Made by a program: the position numbers and the translations under genes. DNA of 64,000 bases. Origin: Candidatus Dechloromonas phosphorivorans. GTDB taxonomy: Bacteria; Pseudomonadota; Gammaproteobacteria; Burkholderiales; Rhodocyclaceae. The notes under the pieces are model-generated. The model had not been told where the DNA came from. It ran no database searches and saw only the letters and a list, made by a program, of their open reading frames with translations. The DNA is taken from positions 62,001 through 126,000 of the forward strand of contig JADJMS010000005.1 of the NCBI GenBank assembly GCA_016709495.1, written 5' to 3'. Below, piece by piece: positions 35,262-45,959 of this stretch. The first letter of the stretch is position 1. Every line of letters starts with the position of its first letter.

Positions 35262-38088
35262 TTAGAACTCGTGCCACTCATCATCCAGCGAAGCCTGCAA
35301 TTGCGCCGGTTTCGGCTTGCGCCCGGCGGACTGCGGTGAAGCCTGCACAGACTCGCGCGCCGGGGCGGCAAGCCGCTGCTGGTGGCCGCCACGTTCGGCA
35401 ACCTTGAATACGGAAACCGACTCGGCGAGGTGATTAGCCTGCTCTTCCAGACTTTCGGCCGCAGCCGCAGCCTCTTCGACTAGAGCCGCATTTTGCTGTG
35501 TCACTTCGTCCATCTGGCTAACCGCCAGACTGACCTGTTCAATGCCGGCGCTTTGCTCACGACTGGCTTCAGAAATATCCGTAACAATCTTGGCGACGCG
35601 CTTGATGCTGCCGACGACCTCCTCCATCGTCCGCCCGGCCTGATCGACCAAACGATTGCCCGCCTCTACACGATCAACCGAATCCGAAATCAGTCCCTTG
35701 ATTTCCTTGGCCGCGTCAGCACTGCGCTTGGCCAGATTGCGCACCTCGGTCGCCACCACGGCAAAGCCACGGCCCTGCTCACCCGCGCGAGCGGCCTCAA
35801 CTGCTGCATTCAGCGCCAGGATATTGGTCTGGAAGGCAATGCCGTCAATCACGCCAATAATGTCCGCAATCTTGCTGCTTGCCTGATGGATGGAACTCAT
35901 GGTGTGCACCACCTGGCCAACCACTTCCCCTCCCTTTTCAGCGACACTCTGCGCGCTACCCGCCAATTCATTAGCCTGTTTCGCATTCTCGGCATTCTGA
36001 CGCACGGTGGCCGTCAGCTCCTCCATGCTGGAAGCGGTTTCCTCCAGGCTACTCGCCTGTTCTTCGGTGCGGCTCGAAAGATCGACGTTGCCCGCAGCAA
36101 TTTCCTTGGCTGCGGTATTGATCGTTTCAGCTGACTGTTGAATATCGCCAACCAGTTCGCGCAGTTTGGTCACGGTTTCATTGGCGTCGTCACGTAAACG
36201 ACCAAACGTACCCTGATAATCGGAGCTGACTGTTTGCGTCAGATCCCCGGCAGCCACCTTGGAAAGCAAATCAGCAATTTCGCCAATCGCCGAGCCGCTG
36301 GTTTCAACCAGACTATTGATGCCGGTACCCAGCTCTTTGTAAAAGCCTTCCAGTACCGATGTATCCAGTCGCGCCGCCAGATTGCCGGCGGATGCCTGGC
36401 TAATCAACGCAGCGACTGAACGTTGCGCATTGATTTCGGCAGTTCGGTCTATCCATTCGCCCACGGTACCAAGTCGTTGATTGCGATCATTGATGATCGG
36501 GTTGGTTACCACATTGAAGATGCGTCCACCAATTTCCATTTCGACTTGCCGTGTAGCCTGCAACTCACGCAAGGTTTTCAATGCGGCGGCAGGATCAGCA
36601 TAGAAATCGCCGATGCTGCTGCCGACAAACGTATCCACCGAGAAACCAGGCTGACGCTCGCGCATACCAGGTTCAATCTGGCGCAAGGTGGTCAGCAATC
36701 CCTTGTTGGCGTAGATGACCTTCCCATCATCATCTGCAATACGCAGATTGGAAGAGCTCGCATCCAGCGCAATACGAATACGCAAATTGTCGTTGGCCAC
36801 CCGATTTGCTTCAGCCACGTTGAAGCCCTGCTGAATTTGCATGGATTGCAGACCTTGCAACACCTTGCCCATTTCGTCATTACGGGCAATTTGAACATTG
36901 CGGGTGAAATCACCATTCGCCAAAGACTCAAAGGTAGCGATAATGTCGTTGATTGGGCGGGTAATCGAACGAATAATTGCCGTTGCAATATAAATACCTG
37001 CCGCCAGTGCCAATACAACAATCAGAATTGTCCACAGCCGAATACTTGCGAAGCGTTTTTCACTTTCATCAAGCTCCTGAATTGCACGGTCCCCATTGCG
37101 TTTGAACAAGCCATCAGCATGCTTTGCTGCTTCGGCATACGCAGGATTAATCACCTTTAACAAAACTGCATTGGCATCGTCAAACCGACTCTCGGCAATC
37201 GCCTTCTTGGCGACCAACAAGCCTTCACCAACGTAGCGCTTGCGAGCTTCAACATAGGCATCTGCCTGTTTTTGATGATCCTCCGAGCGAATTGCTTTTT
37301 TATACGCATCCCACTGCGCACTCACTTCAGCGATATTGACCTCAATCTGCTTGAGATGCACATCGACCTGATGATCGTGATTTTTGGCGTTAGGGTTACT
37401 GGGGTCATGTTGCAAAGCAAGCAAGATCTGCGAGCGGTTGTCGGCCATCAATTTGCCAATCGACGCCAAGGCCTGAATTGGCTGCAAACGATAGTTATAC
37501 AGTCGGGAATTTGAGTCATTCGTTTGCCCCATACCCCAGAGCCCAACTCCGGCAATCAATACCAAGGCCACGAGAAGGGCACCAAAACCCGCCATCAGTT
37601 TTGACTTGAGTGCAAGATTGCCAAAAACCCATCTCCCCCTTGACCACGGCGCCGTGCAATATCCGCAAACCACCGGCTTTCCTTTCGCGGAACAAACGGT
37701 AAGCACTTTCGGCGGCATCAACCTGCTGCCGGGTTGGTTTGCGGCGAACCGACATATAACCAACCACCTGACCGTTTTCGCGCATCGGGGTTGCTGTGGC
37801 AAGCACCCAATAATAATCACCATTTTTGCAGCGGTTTTTGACCAGTCCGGTCCATGGCCTACCATCTTTCAAGTCATGCCACATGTCGGCAAAGGCTTCA
37901 ACCGGCATGTCCGGGTGGCGCACCAGATTGTGGGGCTGACCGATCAACTCGAGTTCGGTAAAGCCACTGATGTCAATGAAGTCCTTGTTGATGTATGTGA
38001 TCTGGCCTTTGAGATCGGTTTTTGAAACGATCAGGGTGTGTTCGTCCAGTTGGACTTCCACATTGGTCACAGGCAGGTTATTTCGCAT
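35262..38088 (-). CDS. Aer-like double-PAS methyl-accepting chemotaxis protein with CheR/CheB tether (frameshifted)
   Basis: A paralogue of the receptor just downstream. The Aer-like PAS (GQPHNLVRHPDMPVEAFADM) is in one frame up to AVVKG; the rest starts RWVFGNLALKSKLMAGFG in another. A G5 run (plus C5 at 37635-37639) is one base too long; removal gives 941 residues. Then follow a membrane helix, a four-helix periplasmic domain, HAMP, second PAS (IADDDGKVIYANKG), HAMP-like region and the signalling domain. The C-terminus ends DDEWHEF, resembling the WxxF pentapeptide that tethers CheR and CheB. The start MRNNLPVTNVEV matches the paralogue. Confidence 0.88.
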
Positions 38089-38117
38089 GGGTGTAATCCG
38101 TCAGTGTTTGATCGTTA

Positions 38118-40813
38118 TTAGAACTCTGCCCATTCGTCCTCGTCCGGCGCAGCAAGCGCCGGCAGGGAGCCGGATGAGATCTTTTTTGAACCTGTTGCGG
38201 TCAACTGCTTGGGAGGCGCTTTTTTTTCACCGTTACGCATACGTTCCAGGAGGCCAATAACGCGCTTTGAACGATTGGAAAACTCGCCAGCAATTTGCTC
38301 TCTGGCGCCATCCGAATTACCGGCGACGTGAGTGCGAATCACATCGGCTGCACAACGGTGAAAGCCGGCATGTTCGCCCTTGAGATCGGTGTATTCAGCA
38401 TTACCACGTAGCGCGCGGCCATCACCGTGTATCCAGCAACCTAGAGCGCATTGGTCATCACGACCAACCACCACGGGGTCAAGTGGCTCTCCGCCACCCG
38501 CCACGAAATCAAGCAAACGCTGCTTCCACTTGCCATGCGCCGAAATTGCGCCGTCAAAATCCAGTCCCGCAATTTGCGATTGACCCTGGACCACCAGCCC
38601 ACCAGAAAGCCTGAACACCGAAACAGATTGCGAAAGACTCCGCGCCTGCTCCTCCAGGCTTTCGGCAGCGGCTGCAGCTTGCTCTACCAGTGCGGCATTC
38701 TGCTGCGTCATTTCATCCATCTGCGTTACAGCCAAACCAACCTGTTCGATACCAGCCGACTGTTCGCGGGTTGCGCTGGAAATATCGTTCATGATCTTGG
38801 CGACGCGCTGGATACTTGCGACAACCTCTTCCATCGTCTGCCCCGCCTGATCAACCAAGCGCCCACCAGCTTGCACCTTGTCAACCGAATCGGAAATCAA
38901 GCCTTTGATCTCCCTGGCCGCCGCCGCACTGCGCTGGGCCAAATTGCGAACTTCCGTCGCAACCACGGCAAAACCACGACCTTGCTCACCAGCACGTGCC
39001 GCCTCTACCGCCGCATTAAGCGCCAGAATATTAGTCTGGAAGGCAATACCGTCAATTACGCTAATAATGTCGGAAATCTTGCTGGAGGACTGATTGATAG
39101 CCCCCATGGTTTCCACCACCTGACCCACCACTTGTCCGCCTTTTCTGCAACCAGCTGCGCACTATTGGCCAGCTCATTCGCCTGACGGGCGTTATCGGCA
39201 TTCTGTCTGACCGTGCTGGTCAGCTCCTCCATACTCGATGCAGTTTCTTCAAGGCTGGAAGCCTGCTGCTCAGTCCGGCTGGAAAGATCCTGATTGCCGC
39301 TGGCAATCTCCTGTGCCGCCGTATTGATGGCATCGGTTGCACCCTTGATCGAAAAAATGATCTCCTGCAGATTGTCGACCGTAACATTTGCGTCGTCCTT
39401 CAAGCGGCCGAGCATTCCTTGATATTCGGTCTCAATCTTGTGGGTTAGATCGCCTTTCGAGAGCCGAGTCAGCATCTCGCCAACCTCGGTAAGCGCCCGA
39501 CTGTTCACCTCCCGCAGATCTTTGATGCCAGAGGAAATCTGGCGAAAGAAACCACTCATTTCATCGGCAGCAATACGACGCGAAAAATCACCTGCCGCTG
39601 CGGCTGAAATAATGCCGCTCACTTCCTGTTCAATCGCCACTTCAGCCGTGCGATCAGTCCATTCAACAACCGTACCGAGGCGCTCATTGCGTTCGTTGAG
39701 AATCGGGCTCGCAACCAGACGGAAAGTACGGCCGCCAACGCTAATCTGCGTCGAGTGTATGCCCTTCAGCGCCGCCAGCATATTGCGCTGATGCGCGGTG
39801 TTCTTATGGTAAATGTCGAAATTGGAACCAAGAATTGTGCTCGCCTTGAAATTGGGCAAATCCTTGCGAATATCGTTTTCGGCGACGCGCATCATTTCCA
39901 GCACGGCAGCATTGCAATAGATGATGATGCCATCCGGATCAGCAACCATCACGCTGTTCGACGTTACATCAAGCGCCACTTTGATGCGCAATGCCTCATT
40001 GGCTACCTTGCGTTCGGCCTCGGTACGATTTTTAAGATCAGCCTGCATCCGACTTAATGCGCTCATTAGATGTGCGGGCTCATCTTGTCCACTGCAATCA
40101 ATCGTGTTATCGAGATTGCCGGCTGCAACCGCATCGGCCACCGCCACGGCCTCGTCAAGCGGACCGGTGATCTGGCGCGTCACCCAAAGACCAGCGGGAA
40201 TCATGATGATGATGGCCAAGCCAATCAGCAGCAGCATGGTGGTTTTAACGGCTGACTTGATCTCGCCAATTTCCGTCACATCACGCGCATTATTGCCTTT
40301 TTGGAGTTCAACAATTTCACCAATGGCATCAAACCAGACCTGCATCTTTGGCCGAAAATCATCAAAGAAATGTTTTTCGATTTCCGAACGGTTCCCGGCT
40401 TTGATCAAGACGAATAAGCGATTGACCGACTCCTCTGCCAGCTTTCGCGTGGGAACCAGCTTCTCGTAAATGGCAATACCTTTTGGTGTCTTCAGGGTGC
40501 TACCAAGCAGATTCTCCGACTCCATATAGGCTTGCAAATCAGCGTCAACTTTTTTCTGTTCGCCCATCTGCTTGTCGACATCGCTATAGATCAAAGCGGT
40601 ACGAACATGCCGACTGATCAGCAAGTTTCGCATGCGCATGCCAACGGCCAGTTCCGTCTTCTTGATATTGTTATCGGTGATGTGATCGACTTTGTCACCA
40701 ATCGAATTCAGACTGAACAACGCGATCGCGACGAAAGCAATCATCAGCGCCAATGCGCCAAATGTCGTCATGATCAGCCGCGTGCCAATCTTGTAGTTTC
40801 GTAAATTCAACAT
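38118..40813 (-). CDS. Methyl-accepting chemotaxis protein with C-terminal CZB zinc-binding domain (frameshifted)
   Basis: A receptor of about 898 residues once one A is restored at an A4 run (plus T4 at 39141-39144), which joins SAQLVAEK to GGQVVGQVVETM. Order: helix (12-32), four-helix periplasmic domain, helix (about 192-210), HAMP, one PAS (VMVADPDGIIIYCNAAV), HAMP-like region, signalling domain, then a CZB domain with the zinc-site pattern: AHGKWKQRLLDF, CALGCWIHG and HAGFHRCA. CZB domains sense zinc or chlorine oxidants in related receptors. It ends DEDEWAEF, a likely CheR/CheB tether. It directly follows cheA/cheW. Confidence 0.9.
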
Positions 40814-40841
40814 GTCACAGTTCCTGAAGAGGGCTGCAGCT

Positions 40842-41342
40842 TTATTCGCTGGCGGAATCGATTAATTCCATATCGGCACTGGTCATCAGGCGCTCGATAT
40901 CCGTGACAATCATCATGCGGCTGTCAATCGTCGCCAGACCGAGGATGTACTTGGTATCGAAGCTGCCGGAAAAGTCAGGCGCCTGCCGAATCTGATTGGA
41001 GTTCAAAGAAATCACGTCAGAAACGCTGTCGACCACAACACCGATCACCCGGCCAGCCACATTCAGGATGATGACGACAGTGAATGGCGTGTATTCAATC
41101 GTGCCGAGCTGGAATTTGATGCGCAAATCGACAATCGGCACGATGATGCCGCGCAAATTGATAACCCCTTTAATGAAAAGCGGCGCATTGGCAATCAGTG
41201 TCGGCTGTTCGTAACCACGAATCTCTTGCACCTTGAGGATATCGATGGCGTATTCCTCACTACCCAGCGTAAAAGTCAGGTACTCGTTGGAGACCAGATC
41301 TTCGTCGCTCGCGGCGGCGCCGGCGTGTGTCTTCGCTTCCAT
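40842..41342 (-). CDS. cheW: Chemotaxis adaptor protein CheW (fused in frame to the truncated cheA)
   Basis: CheW links receptors to CheA. The 166 residues from the ATG at 41342 are a complete CheW: NEYLTFTLGSEEYAIDILKV, EIRGYEQPTLIANAPLFIKG, VINLRGIIVPIVDLR and the C-terminal LGLATIDSRMMIVTDIE. There is no stop codon, gap or ribosome site between the upstream cheA and this Met; the CheA frame runs straight in. As written, CheW could be made only as a fusion or by weak internal initiation. A missing segment between the genes is the likely cause. Confidence 0.92.
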   Translation of the reverse strand: MEAKTHAGAAASDEDLVSNEYLTFTLGSEEYAIDILKVQEIRGYEQPTLIANAPLFIKGVINLRGIIVPIVDLRIKFQLGTIEYTPFTVVIILNVAGRVIGVVVDSVSDVISLNSNQIRQAPDFSGSFDTKYILGLATIDSRMMIVTDIERLMTSADMELIDSASE

Positions 41343-43554
41343 AATGATCAAGGCATCAACACACAAAGCAGCCTTGGTACCGTCGGCGTCGATCACAATC
41401 ATGATGCCCTGTGTAAACTTGCGCCACTTCGACTTGATGCCAAACAATTCGGGGAGCACCAACACAGGTAAATACTCGCCACGCACCTGAATCACGCGGC
41501 CCTGATTGGAAAAGGTCTTGATGTCTTCCGGCTCGGGCTGCAGCGACTCGATGACGTAAGACAGCGGCAAAATGTAGGTTTGGTCGCCCACCGCCACTGA
41601 CATGCCATCAAGAATCGCCAGGGTCAGCGGCAAACGCACCGTAATCCGGGTGCCAACCCCGAGCATCGAGTCAATTTCGACGCGGCCACCCATGCCCTGA
41701 ATGTTCCGCCGCACCACATCCATACCGACACCACGACCGGAAACATCGGTAACCTGCTCAGCGGTCGAGAAACCGGCTTCAAAGATGAGGTGAAATACCT
41801 CCTGATCGGTCATCTGGTCAGAAACCGGCAGACCTTTCTCACGCGCCTTGTCGAGAATCTTCTGGCGCGGCAGGCCGGCACCATCATCACCGACCTCGAT
41901 CACGATATTGCCACCCTGATGGTAAGCCTTGAGCGTAATCGTCCCGACCGGACTCTTTCCAGCAGCCACACGCTTTTCAGGTGACTCGATGCCGTGATCG
42001 AGGCTGTTGCGAATCAGGTGAGTCAGCGGATCGGCGATACGCTCAATCAGACTCTTGTCGAGTTCTGTCGTCTCACCTGAGGTTTTCAGTTCAACCTGTT
42101 TGCCGAGCTTGCTGGACAAATCGCGAACCACACGCGGGAAGCGCGAGAAGACAAACGAAATCTGCATCATGCGAATCGACATGACCGATTCCTGCAAATC
42201 CCGCGTATTGCGCTCCAACTGCGCCAAACCAACCGTCAAACGCTCCGGCGCCTTTCCTGCATCTGGGTTGCGGTCTGCAACAGCATAGCCTGCGTAATAA
42301 CCAATTCACCGACCAGATTGATCAACTGATCAACTTTTTCAATGCTGACCCGGATCGAATCACCTGCCGCGGTTGCTGCCGCAGCAGAAGCTTGGCAGCG
42401 GCGGCGCGGCGGCGCGGTGGCAACCACCGGCGTAGGAGCTGGCGGGGGCGCCTCTGCCTTGACGACAGGCGCTTCGGCAACGACCGGCGGCAAGGGCGCA
42501 AAGAAACCAAAGCCGTCGCCCTCTTCTGCCATTGGCACCGCATCGGGAGCAGAACTTGGCTCGGCAGCTGGCAACGGGGCGAAAAAACCGTAACCATCGC
42601 CCTCCTCAGCCATCGGCACCGCTTCGAGCGCTGCAACGAGTTCAGAAGGGAGCGGTTCGAAGAAACCATAACCATCCTCTTCGGTCGGGCTTCCCACCGG
42701 TTGCGTGTCGGCCTCATCCTGATCGAAGAAACCGTAGCCACGAACATTGTCCGGCACACCCGGCGATTCGCCAAAAAAACCGAAGGCCGTTGTGCCGTCG
42801 ACCGCAACAGAAGTGTCTTCATTGATGCGCCAGGCACCGCTATCCGAGACGAAATCGATTTGGTCAGAAAAAACCTCCTGAGCCACATCAGTGACCAGCC
42901 GTAGCTCCCAGAAACCTGAACTGCTATCCCCATCCGGATGAACAATAATCTCCAGCGAACCCATCGTACGCAATTCGTCGAGCAGGTTGGCGACGCCTTC
43001 GCCTTTGGCGGAGATTTCAGTCGGCACAAACTGAATGTCGTACACCCGCTTGCCGTTATCCGGCAATAGGGGCGTAGCGCAACTTCGTCGCCTGCAATGG
43101 GCACCAGTGGCTCGATCGGCTGAGCTGCGGCAGGCTCAGAGACTCCCGCCGCTACCGCAGGCGCATCATCCGATGATAGCTGGCGCAAGCGTGCGCAAAT
43201 TGCTTCAACTGCAGTGGGATCAACTTCACCGCGGCCCTGGTGGCCTTCCAGCATTTCACGCAGGCGGTCGCCACATTCAAGAAAGGCATCAACCATGTCG
43301 GCACGCAAACCAAGCTCCTGTTTGCGAATACGATCCAACAGGTTTTCAAGAATATGCGTGGTTTCGGCCAGATCATTAAAGCCGAAAGTGCCGGCGCTAC
43401 CCTTGATCGAGTGCGCCGCGCGAAAAATAGCATTAAGCTGCTCGGCGTCCGGATTATCAATATCCAGCTCCAGCAGAAGCGTTTCCATTGCCGCCAGATG
43501 TTCTGCCGATTCCTCGAAGAACACCTGATAGAACTGAGTCATGTCGATAGCCAT
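41343..43554 (-). CDS. cheA: Chemotaxis histidine kinase CheA (receptor-cluster copy, two frameshifts, 3' end missing)
   Basis: The second CheA. The Hpt domain has RAAHSIKGSAGTFGF. One frameshift lies at a C4 run (plus G4 at 43069-43072; one more C gives RPLLPDNGKRVYDI). Another lies at an A3 run (plus T3 at 42253-42255; one more A gives QMQEKAPERLTVGL). Between them is a linker with five YGFF or FGFF motifs. Dimerisation, ATPase (HLIRNSLDHGIESP, VTDVSGRGVGMDVV) and the first half of P5 are present. P5 stops at AALCVDALI and runs into CheW; about 50-60 residues expected at the CheA C-terminus are absent. Kinase core residues look intact. Confidence 0.9.
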
Positions 43555-43644
43555 GCTACCCCCTTAGCACACTGGTCATTTGTGATGACAAGCGGAAATC
43601 GAATGCAACGATCACCAGCACTTTGCTGGCTCGCGGGTGTTGGC

Positions 43645-44010
43645 TCAGCCAATCACCTTGCGCACGACTTCGATCAGCTTCTGGGGGTCAAATGGCTTGA
43701 CCAGCCAGCCGGTTGCACCTGCTGCGCGGCCTTGTGCCTTCATCGCATCGGACGACTCGGTAGTCAACATCAGGATCGGGGTTGCCTTGTACTGCGGCGT
43801 GGCACGCAGATTCTTGATCAAGGTCAGCCCATCCATGCGCGGCATGTTCTGGTCAGTCAAAACCAGATTGACGCTGCGCGATTTTGCCTTTTCGAGACCG
43901 TCCATGCCATCCACTGCTTCGACGACATCGTAACCGGCGCTTTTCAGGGTGAATGAAACCATCTGACGGATTGAGGCGGAATCATCAACTGCAAGAATGG
44001 TCTTAGCCAT
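43645..44010 (-). CDS. cheY: CheY-type response regulator (receptor-cluster copy)
   Basis: A single-domain receiver of 121 residues: LAVDDSASIRQMVSFTLK, phospho-aspartate in LVLTDQNMPRMDG, switch threonine in LMLTTES and lysine in WLVKPFDPQ. It belongs to the type found next to CheA in receptor clusters and differs clearly from the cheY beside cheZ. It might serve as a phosphate sink or as a second motor regulator; the sequence alone does not decide. Confidence 0.93.
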   Translation of the reverse strand: MAKTILAVDDSASIRQMVSFTLKSAGYDVVEAVDGMDGLEKAKSRSVNLVLTDQNMPRMDGLTLIKNLRATPQYKATPILMLTTESSDAMKAQGRAAGATGWLVKPFDPQKLIEVVRKVIG

Positions 44011-44028
44011 GTTTTCCTCTTTGGTGTA

Positions 44029-45001
44029 TCAGAACAACTCGACGTCGCCGCTGGAGTAGCCGGTTTGTCGAACAGGATTGTGATCAACTCCCTTTTTCAG
44101 GGTAATCAATTTTTGTGACAAAGAATCTACGTGATCACGCAGCGCATCAAGCGTGCGTACTGTATTCAATGGGTCACTGGTGTCGCGTAATGCAGCGGCC
44201 ATTTTCTGCTCATCACCAACTACCTCATCAAGAATATCAAGTCGGCGCAAGACATGGCCGAGCAATTGCGTCACCATGTCCTGAAATTGCAACGACATGA
44301 CCGCCTGATTGACCGCGCTTTCAACCTGCTGGGCGATCATATTCAACTCGGATACTGAATCACCCGTCCGTCGATTTACTTCTTCGATTCCGTTCATTGC
44401 GTTCTCGACGTCAACTTTGGACGTCAAGGCGAAGGTCATGTCCTGCGCTGCCATGTGGTGAATTGCTTTTTCCGAAGCCTCGATATGCACCTGCATATTG
44501 GTTAAAGCGGCACGAATTTGCTGGCTGAAATGATTGGTACGCCCCGACAGATCGCGCACCTCATCAGCCACTACGGCAAACCCGCGCCCCGCCTCACCGG
44601 CACGCGCTGCCTCGATGGCCGCATTGAGCGCCAGCAGATTGGTTTGCTTGGCTATACCTTCAATTTCACCCAAGCGAGATCGCATCATTGAAAATGCTTT
44701 GAGTTCGAGACACATCACCGCGAATTTCCTTGATTTGTTCAGAAAATTCGGTGGATACCCGAATGATAGCCTCGCTACTATGTTCAATTACGCCACGATC
44801 TGCCTGACTAGAAGCCAGCGCTACAGCATCGTCAACCGCCTTCCCGCCGCAAAAGCTGACCGCAACCAGCCAGCCAACAATCAAGGCGAGCAAAGCAAAG
44901 AGCACGATTCCTGTGCGAGCTGCGGGCTCAAGCGCCAGAAGCGCAACAACCACCAGCGTGGACCATCCTGTACCAATCAACAACAGACTCTTATTATTCA
45001 T
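44029..45001 (-). CDS. MCP-like signalling protein with an internal gap and frameshift
   Basis: The N-terminal part has two membrane helices (about 5-24 and 30-50) with almost no periplasmic loop, then EFSEQIKEIRGDVSRTQSIF. The C-terminal part has the receptor tip GIAKQTNLLALNAAIEAARA and helical phosphatase-like repeats (MSLQFQDMVTQLLGHVLRRL). They are in different frames and meet at about 44675, where homologues of this type have a further helical stretch of roughly 80-90 residues (from memory). So a segment appears deleted. The C-terminus ends SSGDVELF, like that of CheD. Function: a cytoplasm-facing transducer or regulator placed before cheY. Confidence 0.8.
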
Positions 45002-45028
45002 TTATTCCGTGTCCCCCTCGAAGCGCTT

Positions 45029-45959
45029 CTAGCCGGCTGTCCCCTTACCCGCCCCGGGCAGTTTCAAGGCCTCCTGCAAACCTTCATCACCATCCACTTC
45101 AGATTCCGGCCCCTCCTCATTCAGGATCGCCTGCTCGGTTTTCTGATTCAGCACAACGATGCTGATTCGTCTGTTGATCGAGCTTAGCGGGTCATTCTTG
45201 TCGAATAACACAGTCGACGCAAGGCCAACCACGCGCATTATCTTGGCGTCATTGAGGCCACCGGTGATCAGTTCACGACGTGAGGCATTCGCGCGATTGG
45301 CAGAAAGCTCCCAATTAGAAAAACCTTTCTCTCCACCAGAAAATTGAGCAGCATCAGTATGGCCCGCCAGACTAATGCGATTAGTCACGCCATTCAGTGA
45401 CTTACCGATCTGACGCAATATTTCACGGGTATAGGGTTTCAGATCAGAACTACTCGAATCAAACATCGGCCGGTTCTGCTCATCGACGATCTGGATGCGC
45501 AAACCCTCGGAGGTTATATCGAGCAACATTTGTTTTTTGAACTGAGCCAATTGCGGGCTTTGTTGAATCATTTTCTCGATATCGGCCTTGAGCGCCTCTA
45601 GTTTCTGTTTTTCCTGACGGCGCGATTCGGCCTGCGCTTCTTTCGAAAACGAAGTCGACTTTTTGGCCTGAACATCACCCTTTTTGACCTGCCCGGCCTG
45701 CCGCGTCAAATCCTTGCCGCCCCCTGCAGGACACTGGTTGCATCGCCAGAGCCGCTACCGCCGGCCATTGATACCTTGACCGGATTAGTAAAATAACTCG
45801 CGATACCAGCCAAATCACCTTTGGCCGTGGAGCCAAGCAGCCACATGAGCAGAAAGAAAGCCATCATTGCCGTCACAAAGTCGGCATAGGCGATCTTCCA
45901 GGCACCACCGTGCGCACCACCTGCAATGACATTTGCTCGTAGTCAGCCAGGCCAATCAC
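45029..45959 (-). CDS. motB: Flagellar motor stator protein MotB (two frameshifts)
   Basis: MotB anchors the MotA stator to peptidoglycan. A GTG at 45959 overlaps the motA stop (GTGA) and reads VIGLADYEQ. A short A3 run (near 45932) must gain one base to enter the frame GGAHGGAWKIAYADFVTAMM with the ion-binding aspartate and membrane helix. A second break at a G5 run (plus C5 at 45720-45724) leads to GKDLTRQAGQVKKGD. The C-terminal OmpA-like domain is whole: SLAGHTDAAQFSG and NWELSANRANASRREL. With both bases restored the protein has 310 residues, the normal length. The upstream break position is less certain. Confidence 0.87.

Noticed and set aside
32858..39093. Long near-identical DNA between the three receptor genes as a mobile or recombined repeat
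   Set aside because: Similarity is confined to the signalling domain coding region, where protein conservation explains it.
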